Source: an uncultured Rhodobacterales bacterium
GTDB lineage: Bacteria > Pseudomonadota > Alphaproteobacteria > Rhodobacterales > Rhodobacteraceae
Assembly: GCA_903845215.1 (NCBI GenBank)
Contig: CAIMWI010000078.1
Coordinates: 1-38,374 of the forward strand
Length of the DNA stretch: 38,374 nucleotides
Reading direction: 5' to 3'
Positions 1 through 8,076 of the stretch are shown piece after piece (the stretch's first letter is position 1; the number at the start of each line of letters is the position of its first letter). The notes under the pieces were generated by a model, which worked only from the letters and a program-made list of their open reading frames with translations, ran no database searches and was not told the origin of the DNA. A program made the position numbers and the translations under genes.

Positions 1-135
1 AAGATCACAGTTGCAAATGACAACCGTGCTCCGGCTTATGCTCTGGCTGCGTGAGCAGTTCGAGAAAGCCAAACTAAGCCCTTGCGGTTAGCACCGTAAG
101 GCGGGGTTTGCAGGTACCTGGCAACAGAAACCTGC
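1..135 (+). ncRNA. ssrA: tmRNA (ssrA), coding piece, 5'-truncated by window edge
   Basis: Positions 13-54 read GCA AAT GAC AAC ... GCT GCG TGA, encoding ANDNRAPAYALAA-stop. This is a tmRNA proteolysis tag: alphaproteobacterial tags start with ANDN and end in LAA or VAA, and the context ACAGTT-GCA-AATGAC resembles the resume-codon region of other tmRNAs. No tRNA-like 3' half with CCA follows in positions 55-243, as expected for the circularly permuted two-piece tmRNA of alphaproteobacteria, where the tag lies near the 3' end of the gene. Downstream are two hairpins: stem 80-87/94-101 with a 6-nt loop, and 110-115/130-135. The true 3' end is uncertain; 135 is the end of the second hairpin. The tag tags proteins from stalled ribosomes for ClpXP, and the adaptor gene sspB lies 1.5 kb downstream. 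The alternative, the C-terminus of an ordinary protein, is much less likely given the tag. Confidence 0.78.
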
Positions 136-243
136 GCCTAATCACAGTCCTTTGCTTTGAACCGCTAGCCAGCACCGCCAGCGTCTTGTTCTTGTCACAT
201 CGGTGCCGCACAAGGCGCAAAAGTCGGTCAATGGACAAGGCGC

Positions 244-1488
244 ATGATCTCCTATCGCACGCTCTTTCGCGTCTTCTTGCGAATCGGGCTTTTGTCCTAT
301 GGTGGGCCTGCGGCTCAGATTTCGCTGATGCACCGCACCTTGGTGGACGAGCGCCGCTGGATTTCTGAGACCGAGTTCTTGTCAGCTTTGTCGTTTTGCA
401 TGCTTTTGCCCGGGCCAGAGGCGATGCAACTGGCCACTTGGACGGGGTGGCGGTTGAAGGGCACGATTGGCGGGCTGATCGCGGGGCTGTTGTTTGTGCT
501 GCCGGGGGCCTTGGTGGTTTTGGCCCTTGCAGCCTTGTATGCCGGCCTTGAACAGGTGCCGTTGGTGGCCGCCCTGTTCAGCGGGGTTCAAGCCGCCGTG
601 GTCGCCGTGGTGCTCCAAGCCGTGATCCGTTTATCGCGCCGCGCGCTGAAAAGCTGGGCGCATCGGAGTGCGGCGGTTTTGGCCTTTGTGGCCCTTGCAG
701 GGTTTGCTCGGCCCTTTCCGGCAGTCATCGGGGCGGCGGGGCTTTATGGCTATCTGACCACGCAAGGAATACCCGCCACCCTTTCCGGCCCGCGCCCTTG
801 GGCGGCGACGGGACGCGCGGTGGTGGTGTGGGGGTTGGTTTGGCTGCTGCCCTTGGCTGCGCTGGTGGCGATAACCCCGGGCTTTTATGCCGAAGTGGCA
901 TTGTTCTTTTCCAAACTGGCCGTGGTCACCTTTGGCGGGGCCTATGCGGTTCTGGCATGGATGAGCCAAGCGGTGGTGGTGGATAAGGGCTGGCTGACTG
1001 CACCCCAGATGATGGACGCTTTGGGGATGGCCGAGACCACACCGGGCCCCTTGATCTTGGTGACAGAATTTGTGGCCTATTTGGCAGGATATCAAAAAGA
1101 CGGATGGGTGGGCGGGCTTTGGGCGGCGTTGATCACGCTATGGATGACCTTTGCGCCGTGCTTTTTATGGATCTTTGCAGCAGGCCCTTGGCTGGAACGG
1201 CTGACCTTGATGCCGCGCCTGTCAGGGGCCTTGGGCTATATTTCGGCCGCAGTCGTCGGGGTGATTGCCCACCTGTCGCTGTGGTTTGCGGCCCATGTGA
1301 TCTTTGGCCAGATCGGACGAATCGATTTCGGGCCGATCCATGCGATCTGGCCGCAGATCACCTCGGTGCGCCCGCTGCCGACTGTCTTGGTGCTGGCCTC
1401 GGCCTATCTGTTGCTGCGCAGGCTTTGGGCGCTGCCTTGGGTGCTCGCGCTGGCGGCGATCGGGTCGGCGATCGGGGTTTGGCTGTGA
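244..1488 (+). CDS. chrA: Chromate transporter ChrA (two-domain)
   Basis: This 414-residue membrane protein of the CHR family is predicted to export chromate, or a related oxyanion, across the inner membrane. It has the long two-domain architecture. The first CHR domain carries SYGGPAAQ (about 18-25) and LLPGPEAMQLA (about 54-64); the second repeats the theme with TFGGAYAV (about 229-236) and TTPGP (about 264-268). Hydrophobic segments cover most of the chain, about ten or more helices. The ATG at 244 is chosen because the N-terminus then begins directly at the conserved FRVFLRIGLLSYGG block; an AAGG lies a few bases upstream. It follows the tmRNA gene and is followed after 64 bases by sspB. 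No ChrB-type regulator is visible, so the chromate substrate is inferred from the family only. Confidence 0.9.
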   Translation: MISYRTLFRVFLRIGLLSYGGPAAQISLMHRTLVDERRWISETEFLSALSFCMLLPGPEAMQLATWTGWRLKGTIGGLIAGLLFVLPGALVVLALAALYAGLEQVPLVAALFSGVQAAVVAVVLQAVIRLSRRALKSWAHRSAAVLAFVALAGFARPFPAVIGAAGLYGYLTTQGIPATLSGPRPWAATGRAVVVWGLVWLLPLAALVAITPGFYAEVALFFSKLAVVTFGGAYAVLAWMSQAVVVDKGWLTAPQMMDALGMAETTPGPLILVTEFVAYLAGYQKDGWVGGLWAALITLWMTFAPCFLWIFAAGPWLERLTLMPRLSGALGYISAAVVGVIAHLSLWFAAHVIFGQIGRIDFGPIHAIWPQITSVRPLPTVLVLASAYLLLRRLWALPWVLALAAIGSAIGVWL

Positions 1489-1552
1489 CGGGCTCTCTTC
1501 CCTTTGGGGGCAAATCGCCTATGGTGGCGCAAGGGACGCGAAAGGAGCTGGC

Positions 1553-2002
1553 ATGGCAAAGGCGATCGATTACGGCAATCTGATGCACAAGGCCATGTGC
1601 GGGCTGATCCAGACCGTGCTTAAACAGGTGGCGGCCTTTGGTCTGCCCGGCGCGCATCATTTCTTTATCACCTTTGACACCAGCACCGACGGTGTCGAGA
1701 TGGCCGATTGGCTGCGTAAACGCTATCCCGCCGAGATGACGATTGTGGTGCAAAATTGGTTTGAAAATCTGGTCGTGGGCAAAGACAGCTTTTCCATCAC
1801 GCTGAACTTCGGCAACAACCCCGAACGGATGACCATTCCCTACGACGCTTTGCGCACCTTTGTGGACCCCTCGGTCGAATTCGGCCTGCGCTTTGATGCG
1901 CAGGTCGCCGATGACGAAGACGACGAGGGCCCCGACGATGACCCACCCACCCCGCAGCACGATGCGCAGATTGTGCGTTTGGACAAATTTCGAAAATCAT
2001 AG
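1553..2002 (+). CDS. sspB: SspB-like ClpXP proteolytic adaptor (alpha type)
   Basis: This 149-residue cytoplasmic protein is the alphaproteobacterial SspB, which delivers ssrA-tagged polypeptides to ClpXP. Residues 1-118 form the substrate-binding domain (MAKAIDYGNLMHKA..., GAHHFFITFDT, YPAEMTIVVQNWFENL, FGLRF). A flexible acidic linker follows (ADDEDDEGPDDD), and the protein ends in QIVRLDKFRKS, which matches the short C-terminal ClpX-binding tail of the family. The start at 1553 has AAAGGAG at 1541-1547. The frame stays open farther upstream to 1304, but that part overlaps chrA and is not conserved-looking. The gene is close to the tmRNA that encodes its substrate tag, and is followed 6 bases later by the methyltransferase, so the two are probably cotranscribed. 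Confidence 0.92.
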   Translation: MAKAIDYGNLMHKAMCGLIQTVLKQVAAFGLPGAHHFFITFDTSTDGVEMADWLRKRYPAEMTIVVQNWFENLVVGKDSFSITLNFGNNPERMTIPYDALRTFVDPSVEFGLRFDAQVADDEDDEGPDDDPPTPQHDAQIVRLDKFRKS

Positions 2003-2008
2003 GGCATT

Positions 2009-2560
2009 ATGAGCGATACATTCCTTTTCATGCGCCAGTTGATCAACCGGCCGCTGCAAGTTTCTGCGATGGCGCCATCATCGCGGTTTTTGGGCAAGGC
2101 TATGGCCAAGGATCTTGGGCCGCACACTGGCCGCGTGGTTGAATTTGGCCCCGGCACGGGCCGGCTGACCCAAGGAATTTTGGACGCAGGCGTTGCCCCC
2201 GAAAACCTGACCCTGTTCGAGATGAACCCCGAATTCGTGACCCACCTGCGCGCCCAATTTCCTGGGGTGACAGTGCATTTGGCGGGGGCGCAAGACGCGC
2301 CGCTGATGGTGGAAAAGGGCGTGGGGGCGGTGATCTCGGGCGTGCCTTTGCTGTCGATGCCCATGGCGCTGCGCCGCACGATCATGGCCGCAGCCTTCGA
2401 GATTTTGCGCCCTGACGGCGTTTACGTGCAATTCACCTACCGCGCACGGCCCGCGCTGGAGGAAGCGCAGATCAGATCCCTTGGGCTGACATGGAAGCAG
2501 ACAGCCTTCGTGCCGCTTAACCTGCCCCCCGCACGTGTCCATACCTTTCGGCGCGCCTGA
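2009..2560 (+). CDS. Class I SAM-dependent methyltransferase, phospholipid N-methyltransferase (PmtA)-like
   Basis: This is a 183-residue class I methyltransferase. The SAM-binding motif I is VVEFGPGTGRLTQGIL (about 44-59), followed by the acidic residue of motif II in LTLFEMNPEF. The N-terminal stretch FMRQLINRPLQVSAMAPSSRFLGKAMA resembles short rRNA-dimethylase-like phospholipid N-methyltransferases, which methylate phosphatidylethanolamine toward phosphatidylcholine. Length (about 180-200 residues) fits that group. It starts 6 bases after sspB with AGGG ahead of the ATG. The specific substrate is inference: the same fold covers other small-molecule methyltransferases. Confidence 0.75.
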   Translation: MSDTFLFMRQLINRPLQVSAMAPSSRFLGKAMAKDLGPHTGRVVEFGPGTGRLTQGILDAGVAPENLTLFEMNPEFVTHLRAQFPGVTVHLAGAQDAPLMVEKGVGAVISGVPLLSMPMALRRTIMAAAFEILRPDGVYVQFTYRARPALEEAQIRSLGLTWKQTAFVPLNLPPARVHTFRRA

Positions 2561-2637
2561 AAGTATGCCACGGCATACCGATTGAGTTTTCCACGCGGCA
2601 GGGGTAGATGCGGCGTGCAACCAAAGGAGCCCCCGCC

Positions 2638-4032
2638 ATGACCGCCATTCGTGTTGAAACCGACAGCTTTGGCCCGCTGGATGTTCCAGCCGACAAATAC
2701 TGGGGCGCGCAGACCCAGCGGTCGATCATCAACTTCCCCATCGGGTGGGAACGTCAGCCCGTGGCCATCATCCGCGCCTTGGGCGTGATCAAGAAGGCCT
2801 GTGCTTTGGTCAATATCGCCCAAGGCGACATCGACACCGCCTTGGGCCAGACCATTGCCGCCGCAGCGCAAGAAGTGATCGAAGGCAAGTTTGACGACAA
2901 CTTCCCGCTGGTTGTCTGGCAAACTGGATCAGGCACCCAGTCGAATATGAACGCCAACGAGGTAATCTCGAACCGCGCGATCGAGATGCTGGGCGGGGTA
3001 ATGGGGTCAAAAAAGCCGGTTCATCCCAATGACCATGTGAATATGGGCCAATCGTCCAACGACACCTTCCCCACCGCGATGCATGTGGCGATCGGCATGA
3101 TGGCGCGCGATGTGCTGTTGCCGGGGTTAGAAAAGCTGCACGCCGCATTGGCAGCGAAAGCTCTGGAATTCAAAGACATCATCAAAATCGGCCGCACCCA
3201 TACCCAAGACGCCACACCCTTGACGCTGGGGCAGGAATTTTCGGGCTACGCCGCCCAAGTCGCCAAAGGCATAGCGCGGGTCAAGATGTGCTTGCCTGAC
3301 ATTTACGAACTGGCCCAAGGCGGCACCGCTGTTGGCACTGGCCTGAACACCCGCGTGGGTTGGGATACCCGTGTCGCCGCCGCCATCGCCGACATCACCG
3401 CCCTGCCCTTTGTGACCGCGCCGAACAAGTTTGAGGCGCTGGCCGCCCATGACGCCATGGTGATGTTTTCCGGCGCGCTGAAAACCGTTGCCGCCAGCCT
3501 GTTCAAAATCGCCAACGACCTGCGGCTTTTGGGCTCTGGCCCGCGGTCGGGTTTGGGCGAGTTGATCTTGCCCGAAAATGAACCCGGATCCTCGATCATG
3601 CCCGGAAAAGTTAACCCGACCCAGGCCGAAGCGCTGACGATGGTGTGCGCCCATGTCATGGGCAATGATGCAGCCGTAGGCTTTGCCGGTTCGCAGGGCC
3701 ATTTCGAACTGAACGTCTACAACCCGATGATGGCCTATAACGTCTTGCAATCCATGCAGCTTTTGGGCGATGCGGCGGGGTCTTTCACCGACAATATGGT
3801 GGTGGGCACCCAAGCCAACATTCCGCGCATCGAAAAGCTGATGAAAGAAAGCCTGATGCTGGTGACAGCGCTTGCCCCGACCATCGGCTATGATGCCGCC
3901 ACCAAAGTCGCCAAAACCGCGCATAAGAACGGCACAACCTTGCGCGAAGAGGCGATTGCGCTGGGCTATGTTGATGGCGAAACCTTTGACCGCATTGTGC
4001 GGCCCGAAGATATGGTCGGCCCCAAAGACTGA
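2638..4032 (+). CDS. fumC: Class II fumarate hydratase FumC
   Basis: This 464-residue, iron-independent fumarase interconverts fumarate and L-malate in the TCA cycle. The family signature [10 protein letters not shown] is at 317-326, so the catalytic serine of the mobile loop is Ser318, the same number as in E. coli FumC. His188 lies in [10 protein letters not shown]. Full length for the family. The ATG at 2638 is preceded by AAAGGAG (2623-2629); an upstream in-frame ATG at 2608 would add ten residues without a good ribosome-binding site. The stop overlaps the ATG of the DUF4169 gene (ATGA-type coupling, one shared base). Confidence 0.97.
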   Translation: MTAIRVETDSFGPLDVPADKYWGAQTQRSIINFPIGWERQPVAIIRALGVIKKACALVNIAQGDIDTALGQTIAAAAQEVIEGKFDDNFPLVVWQTGSGTQSNMNANEVISNRAIEMLGGVMGSKKPVHPNDHVNMGQSSNDTFPTAMHVAIGMMARDVLLPGLEKLHAALAAKALEFKDIIKIGRTHTQDATPLTLGQEFSGYAAQVAKGIARVKMCLPDIYELAQGGTAVGTGLNTRVGWDTRVAAAIADITALPFVTAPNKFEALAAHDAMVMFSGALKTVAASLFKIANDLRLLGSGPRSGLGELILPENEPGSSIMPGKVNPTQAEALTMVCAHVMGNDAAVGFAGSQGHFELNVYNPMMAYNVLQSMQLLGDAAGSFTDNMVVGTQANIPRIEKLMKESLMLVTALAPTIGYDAATKVAKTAHKNGTTLREEAIALGYVDGETFDRIVRPEDMVGPKD

Positions 4033-4211
4033 TGGCCGAAATCATCAACCTGCGCCAAGCCCGCAAAGCGGCCGCCCGCAAGGCTGATCGTTCGGGTGGC
4101 GATGCGGCCGCACTGAAATTTGGCCGCACCAAGGCACAAAAGCTGTTAGAGACGGCAAATTCTGCCAAAGCCAAGGCCGAGCTTGATGCAAAAAAGCGCG
4201 AGACACCCTAG
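4032..4211 (+). CDS. DUF4169 family small basic protein
   Basis: This 59-residue reading frame begins [17 protein letters not shown] and ends ...AKKRETP. It matches the DUF4169 pattern: an N-terminal INLRQARKA segment, a central KFGRTKAQK motif (29-37), and a charged Ala/Lys-rich predicted helix. Its ATG shares one base with the fumC stop codon, so it is translationally coupled to fumC. The DUF4169 gene next to fumC is a recurrent arrangement in Rhodobacteraceae. Function is unknown; high charge and helix propensity suggest a small cytoplasmic, possibly nucleic-acid-associated protein, but that is speculation. Confidence 0.85.
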   Translation: MAEIINLRQARKAAARKADRSGGDAAALKFGRTKAQKLLETANSAKAKAELDAKKRETP

Positions 4212-4217
4212 GCGCTG

Positions 4218-4233
4218 TTAACTGCGCTTTAAC
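4218..4233. promoter_or_regulatory. Candidate CtrA binding site (TTAA-N7-TTAAC)
   Basis: The 4212-4258 intergenic gap contains TTAA (4218-4221), seven bases, then TTAAC (4229-4233), an exact match to the full CtrA consensus. The site extends into a perfect 7-bp inverted repeat, CTGTTAA (4215-4221) against TTAACAG (4229-4235). It lies 26 bases upstream of the 85-residue orphan gene. CtrA is the conserved cell-cycle/motility response regulator of alphaproteobacteria. If the site occupies the -35 region, transcription would start near the ATG. Confidence 0.5.
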
Positions 4234-4258
4234 AGATGGGGGGCAAAGTGAAGGCATC

Positions 4259-4516
4259 ATGACACATCATATGCTCCCCCCGATTCTCTCCGCCGTGATC
4301 CCGGCTTTCACGCCCGATCAATGGCTTTATCACCTCTTTTCGCCGCTGGCTGTGGCGCAAGGAACCCCGCTGATCCGCGGTGTGGCCGATGTAGATGCCC
4401 ATATTGGCCGATCCAGGTTCTTGGCCGAAGCTGCATTACGCGGCTATCAAGTGACCGAAAACGCTGGAATGTTTATGCTTAGCCTGCGCCGCACCCCTGT
4501 TCAAGTGATGGTCTGA
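4259..4516 (+). CDS. Hypothetical protein, 85 residues
   Basis: I do not recognise this protein. It starts MTHHMLPPILSAVIPAF; a second in-frame ATG lies at 4271. AGTGAAGG is located 5-6 bases upstream of 4259. The C-terminal half (HIGRSRFLAEAALRGYQVTENAGMF) looks like a helix-strand unit and the N-terminus is moderately hydrophobic but has no clear signal cleavage site. It lies between DUF4169 and the ribbon-helix-helix gene on the same strand and is preceded by a candidate CtrA site, which argues that it is a separately controlled real gene. Confidence 0.6.
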   Translation: MTHHMLPPILSAVIPAFTPDQWLYHLFSPLAVAQGTPLIRGVADVDAHIGRSRFLAEAALRGYQVTENAGMFMLSLRRTPVQVMV

Positions 4517-4595
4517 CAGCCAGGCGTTGCAGCTTGCGGCTAGATCGTGGCAAATGGGCGGTGCACAGACCGCTCCGTTCAAAAGGCCATATCCC

Positions 4596-4832
4596 ATGCC
4601 ACAGGCGAACCCGTCCGGCCGACCCGTCAAACACAGCCTCACGCTGCGTGGTCACCGCACGTCGGTGTCTTTGGAACAGGTGTTTTGGCAAGAATTTCGC
4701 CAGATTGCCGCTGACCAAGCGCAATCCGTGAACGATCTGGCGTCACGCATCGACGCACAACGCGGCGATATTGGTTTGGCCTCGGCCATCCGGGTTTTTG
4801 TGCTGACGTCGCTACAGGCCAAATCTGGCTAA
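4596..4832 (+). CDS. Ribbon-helix-helix domain protein
   Basis: This 78-residue protein has the layout of the RHH_4 family: a short beta segment KHSLTLRGHRTSVSLE (13-28) followed by two helices, EQVFWQEFRQIAADQ and SVNDLASRIDAQR, then GLASAIRVFVLTSL. Ribbon-helix-helix proteins bind DNA as dimers, so a small transcriptional regulator is likely; the target is unknown. The ATG at 4596 is chosen because AAAAGG (4581-4586) precedes it and the family starts just before the GRPVKHS segment. The frame continues upstream to 4527 without support. A dyad lies immediately downstream (4834-4858). Confidence 0.8.
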   Translation: MPQANPSGRPVKHSLTLRGHRTSVSLEQVFWQEFRQIAADQAQSVNDLASRIDAQRGDIGLASAIRVFVLTSLQAKSG

Positions 4833-5289
4833 TCCTTTAAGCCAATGGCTGTTTAAGGTGGACTTGCGCTGACGAATGGGCGATCGCAGGTCTCTAAAAG
4901 GCCCAGACACACAAATCGACCATTGTCATTCCTTGACCTTTGGCCTTAGATAACCCCACGCGATTTGGTTCGCGCAAGCATTCTCTGACCATCTGCTCTG
5001 GCGCCCATCATCGGCGCCGAAATGGCGGTCAGTCGGATCGGTCGCAAGACCGGAGAGTTGCCCAGAAAGTCGCTGATTTACTGGGATTTCATTGGGGCCC
5101 GTCCGGGGCCTGGAAGAGAACCGCGATGAAGCGCGCGTCAACATTGGTGAAGGTCGAGGGCTGCCTGTCAGGCATAGCCGCGCTTTCTCATGCGCAGCCC
5201 CTCGCCCGAACACGCCGCCCGTACCTTGGTCTGTCCCGCACCGGCGCTTCGCCACCGGGGCCTGCAAGACCGCGCGGCATTGGAACATC
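4833..5289 (+). promoter_or_regulatory. Long structured leader region of rne
   Basis: 457 bases without a convincing gene precede rne. A possible promoter is TTGTCA (4923-4928) with TAGATA (4947-4952), spacer 18; the -10 match is poor. Downstream are several hairpins: GGCGCC at 5000-5005 pairing with 5013-5018 around a 7-nt loop; CGGTC (5039-5043) with GACCG (5048-5052) closed by a GCAA tetraloop; and a long stem, 5155-5164 with 5194-5204 (ten pairs, one bulged C), enclosing GCCT/AGGC. RNase E in E. coli autoregulates through hairpins in its leader; a similar role here is inference. The region lacks stops in the rne frame from 5092, but that extension does not resemble RNase E. Confidence 0.45.
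4834..4858. repeat. Imperfect dyad after the ribbon-helix-helix gene
   Basis: CCTTTAA (4834-4840) and TTTAAGG (4852-4858) form an imperfect inverted repeat flanking an internal GCCA/TGGC pair. There is no T-tract, so it is not a standard terminator. It could be an operator, perhaps for the adjacent ribbon-helix-helix protein, or a weak processing hairpin. Confidence 0.3.
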
Positions 5290-8055
5290 ATGTCTAAGAA
5301 AATGCTCATCGACGCCACCCACGCAGAGGAGACTCGCGTGGTTGTGGTGGACGGCAACAAAGTTGAAGAATTCGACTTTGAAACCCTGAACAAGCGCCAG
5401 CTTGCAGGAAATATCTATTTGGCCAAAGTCACGCGGGTCGAACCCTCGCTGCAGGCGGCCTTTATAGATTACGGCGGCAATCGGCACGGCTTTCTGGCCT
5501 TTGCCGAAATTCACCCCGATTACTATCAAATCCCGGTCGCCGACCGCAAAGCCCTGCTGGAAGAAGAGCGCGCCTTTGCCCGCGCAGAGGATGACGAAGA
5601 CAACCGGCGCTCCTCTCGCCCAGCACCGCGGCCTCGCCCGCAACCCGCCCGCGTGGAAAGCCGCGATGCGGTGGAAACGGCGCAGGCCTCCTCCAGCTAT
5701 GGCAGCATGGATGTGGTGGATCTGTCCGAAGACACCGAAGCAGACGATCGCCAAGTGGTCGCAGATCAAATGATCGAAGCCCCCGCCGAACCCGTCGCCG
5801 TTGCGGCACCGGCTCACGATCATGACCACAGCGACGCGCATGATCACGACCACGCCCATGATCACAGCCACGACGATGCCGCACCCGCCGAAGGTGACGC
5901 CCCCTTCCGCGCCATCGACCATGCCTCTGACACCGACGACGAGATCGAGTCGATTGCGGAAGAGGATGTGCAAGAAGAAATCAGCGCCCCGCGCAAACCC
6001 CGCGCGCGCCGTTACAAGATCCAAGAAGTCGTCAAAGTGCGCCAGATCATGCTGGTGCAGGTCGTCAAAGAAGAGCGTGGCAATAAGGGCGCTGCCCTGA
6101 CCACCTATCTGTCACTTGCTGGTCGCTATTGCGTTTTGATGCCCAACACGGCGCGTGGTGGTGGCATTTCTCGCAAGATTACCGTGGCGACAGATCGCAA
6201 GAAGCTGAAAGAAATCGCCTCGGAACTGGAAGTGCCAGAAGGTGCTGGCCTGATCATCCGCACAGCGGGTGCCAAGCGCACCAAGCCCGAAATCAACCGC
6301 GATTACGAATATCTGATGCGACTGTGGGAACAGATCCGCGAGTTGACGCTGAAATCCATGGCGCCCGCCGCCATCTACGAAGAAGGTGATCTGATCAAAC
6401 GTTCGATCCGCGATCTTTACAGCCGCGAGATTGACGAAATTTTGGTCGAAGGCGAAGCAGGTTACCGCACCGCCAAAGACTTTATGAAGATGATCATGCC
6501 CTCGCATGCCAAGGTCGTGCAGCGCCATAATGACCAGATGCCGCTGTTTGCGCGCTATCAGGTTGAAAGCTATTTGGCCGGCATGTTCAACCCGACTGTG
6601 CAGTTGAAATCAGGCGGCTATATCGTGATCGGCGTGACCGAGGCACTGGTGGCCATCGACGTCAACTCTGGTCGCGCCACCAAAGAAGGCTCGATCGAAG
6701 ACACCGCGCTGAAAACCAACCTTGAAGCCGCCGAAGAGATTGCCCGCCAGTTGCGCCTGCGCGACTTGGCCGGATTGATCGTGATCGACTTCATCGACAT
6801 GGAAGAACGCCGCAACAATCTGGCCGTTGAAAAGCGCATCAAGGACAAGTTGAAAACCGACCGCGCGCGCATTCAGATCGGCAGGATTTCCGGCTTTGGC
6901 CTGTTGGAAATGTCGCGTCAACGCCTGCGGCCGGGGATGCTGGAATCCACCACCCAGCCTTGCGCGCATTGCCATGGCACGGGTCTGATCCGCTCGGACG
7001 ACAGCCTTGGCCTGCAAGTGCTGCGCGCTTTGGAAGACGAAGGCGCGCGCAAGCGGTCTAAAGAGGTGCTTTTGAAAGCGCCGATTGGCATTGTGAACTT
7101 CCTGTTCAACCAAAAGCGCGAACATCTGGCCGTGATCGAGGCCCGCTATGGCATGGCCGTGCGGATTGAAGCCGATCCGCAGATGATCAGCCCCGATTTC
7201 CTGTTGGAAAAATTCAAGACCGCGACACGGGTCGTCCCCGACGCCGCCGCCGTAATCTCGGGCAATGCCAGCTTGATGGGCGCGCCGGTGCTGGAAGAGG
7301 AAGACGACGATATCATCGAAGAGGATATTGACGACGAAACCGATGACGCCGAGGATGACAGCGAAAGCGAAAGCACGTCCAACGGCGGCAGCAAGTCGGC
7401 CGATCCGGCAAACCCTGGCAAGAAAAAGCGCCGCCGTCGTCGCAAGAAGAAGGGCGGCGGTGGGGCCGGGCAGACCGAGCAGGGTGACGCCGTGGCCAGC
7501 GAAGGCGCAGAGGCTGCACCCTCGCAAGAGGCAGGCATCAGCCCTGACACTGCAGAGCCAGCGCCGACCGAGGCAGGCGAAGCCCCAGTCGCCAAGAAAG
7601 CCCCGCGCCGCACGCGTGGTCGGTCTTCGAAAGCGGTGGAAGCTGTGGCAGAGACTGATGCAGACACAGCCGCCGAGACCGTGGCCGAGCCTGTGGCGGA
7701 TGTGCCTGCCGAAGGTGCCGCAGAACCCGCCCCCGCCAAACGCCCCGCATCGCGGCGCAAAGCGGCAACCGAAGCGACAGGCGATGGTGCAGACCAAGCG
7801 CCCAAGCCCGCCCGCAGCCGCTCTGCGCGCAGCAAAGCCGCAGCTGAACCTGTGGCAGACGTCGTTGAAGCGCCAGCACAGGCCGAAGCTGCGGCCTTCC
7901 CCGCTGATCCAGCTGCCAGCGAGCCGCCCGTAGCTGAGGTGCAGCCCGTCTTGCGCGCTGATCCTGAAGATGTGGTAGCACCCGCCGCGCCTGCGCCAGA
8001 ACCTGAAGACCCGAACAAACCCAAGCGCAAAGGCTGGTGGTCGCTGGGCCGCTGA
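5290..8055 (+). CDS. rne: Ribonuclease E
   Basis: This 921-residue endoribonuclease is the core of the RNA degradosome. The start is MSKKMLIDATHAEETRV, the conserved N-terminus. The S1 domain begins at about 38 (AGNIYLAKVTRVEPSLQAAFIDYGG), is interrupted by an acidic insertion of about 150 residues (81-240) that includes a His/Asp-rich run near 176-195, and resumes at KIQEVVKVRQIML. The catalytic Asp457 (AIDVNSG) and Asp500 (VIDFIDM) correspond to E. coli Asp303 and Asp346. The Zn-link is Cys558-A-H-Cys561. The C-terminal half is disordered: an acidic patch, a KKKRRRRRKKK RNA-binding patch, Ala/Pro-rich repeats, and a final KRKGWWSLGR. In Caulobacter a terminal GWW motif docks PNPase, so the same role is likely. 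The ribosome-binding site is weak. Confidence 0.96.
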   Translation: MSKKMLIDATHAEETRVVVVDGNKVEEFDFETLNKRQLAGNIYLAKVTRVEPSLQAAFIDYGGNRHGFLAFAEIHPDYYQIPVADRKALLEEERAFARAEDDEDNRRSSRPAPRPRPQPARVESRDAVETAQASSSYGSMDVVDLSEDTEADDRQVVADQMIEAPAEPVAVAAPAHDHDHSDAHDHDHAHDHSHDDAAPAEGDAPFRAIDHASDTDDEIESIAEEDVQEEISAPRKPRARRYKIQEVVKVRQIMLVQVVKEERGNKGAALTTYLSLAGRYCVLMPNTARGGGISRKITVATDRKKLKEIASELEVPEGAGLIIRTAGAKRTKPEINRDYEYLMRLWEQIRELTLKSMAPAAIYEEGDLIKRSIRDLYSREIDEILVEGEAGYRTAKDFMKMIMPSHAKVVQRHNDQMPLFARYQVESYLAGMFNPTVQLKSGGYIVIGVTEALVAIDVNSGRATKEGSIEDTALKTNLEAAEEIARQLRLRDLAGLIVIDFIDMEERRNNLAVEKRIKDKLKTDRARIQIGRISGFGLLEMSRQRLRPGMLESTTQPCAHCHGTGLIRSDDSLGLQVLRALEDEGARKRSKEVLLKAPIGIVNFLFNQKREHLAVIEARYGMAVRIEADPQMISPDFLLEKFKTATRVVPDAAAVISGNASLMGAPVLEEEDDDIIEEDIDDETDDAEDDSESESTSNGGSKSADPANPGKKKRRRRRKKKGGGGAGQTEQGDAVASEGAEAAPSQEAGISPDTAEPAPTEAGEAPVAKKAPRRTRGRSSKAVEAVAETDADTAAETVAEPVADVPAEGAAEPAPAKRPASRRKAATEATGDGADQAPKPARSRSARSKAAAEPVADVVEAPAQAEAAAFPADPAASEPPVAEVQPVLRADPEDVVAPAAPAPEPEDPNKPKRKGWWSLGR

Positions 8056-8076
8056 TCTGACGCGCTAGAATTCAAA

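Noticed and set aside
5092-5289. N-terminal extension of RNase E by 66 residues
   Set aside because: The frame is open, but the conserved protein begins at MSKKMLIDATHAEETRV and the extension is not protein-like; the region forms RNA hairpins instead.
4940-5389. 149-residue plus-strand frame across the rne leader
   Set aside because: It overlaps the RNase E N-terminus in another frame, has no motif, and the region shows RNA structure.
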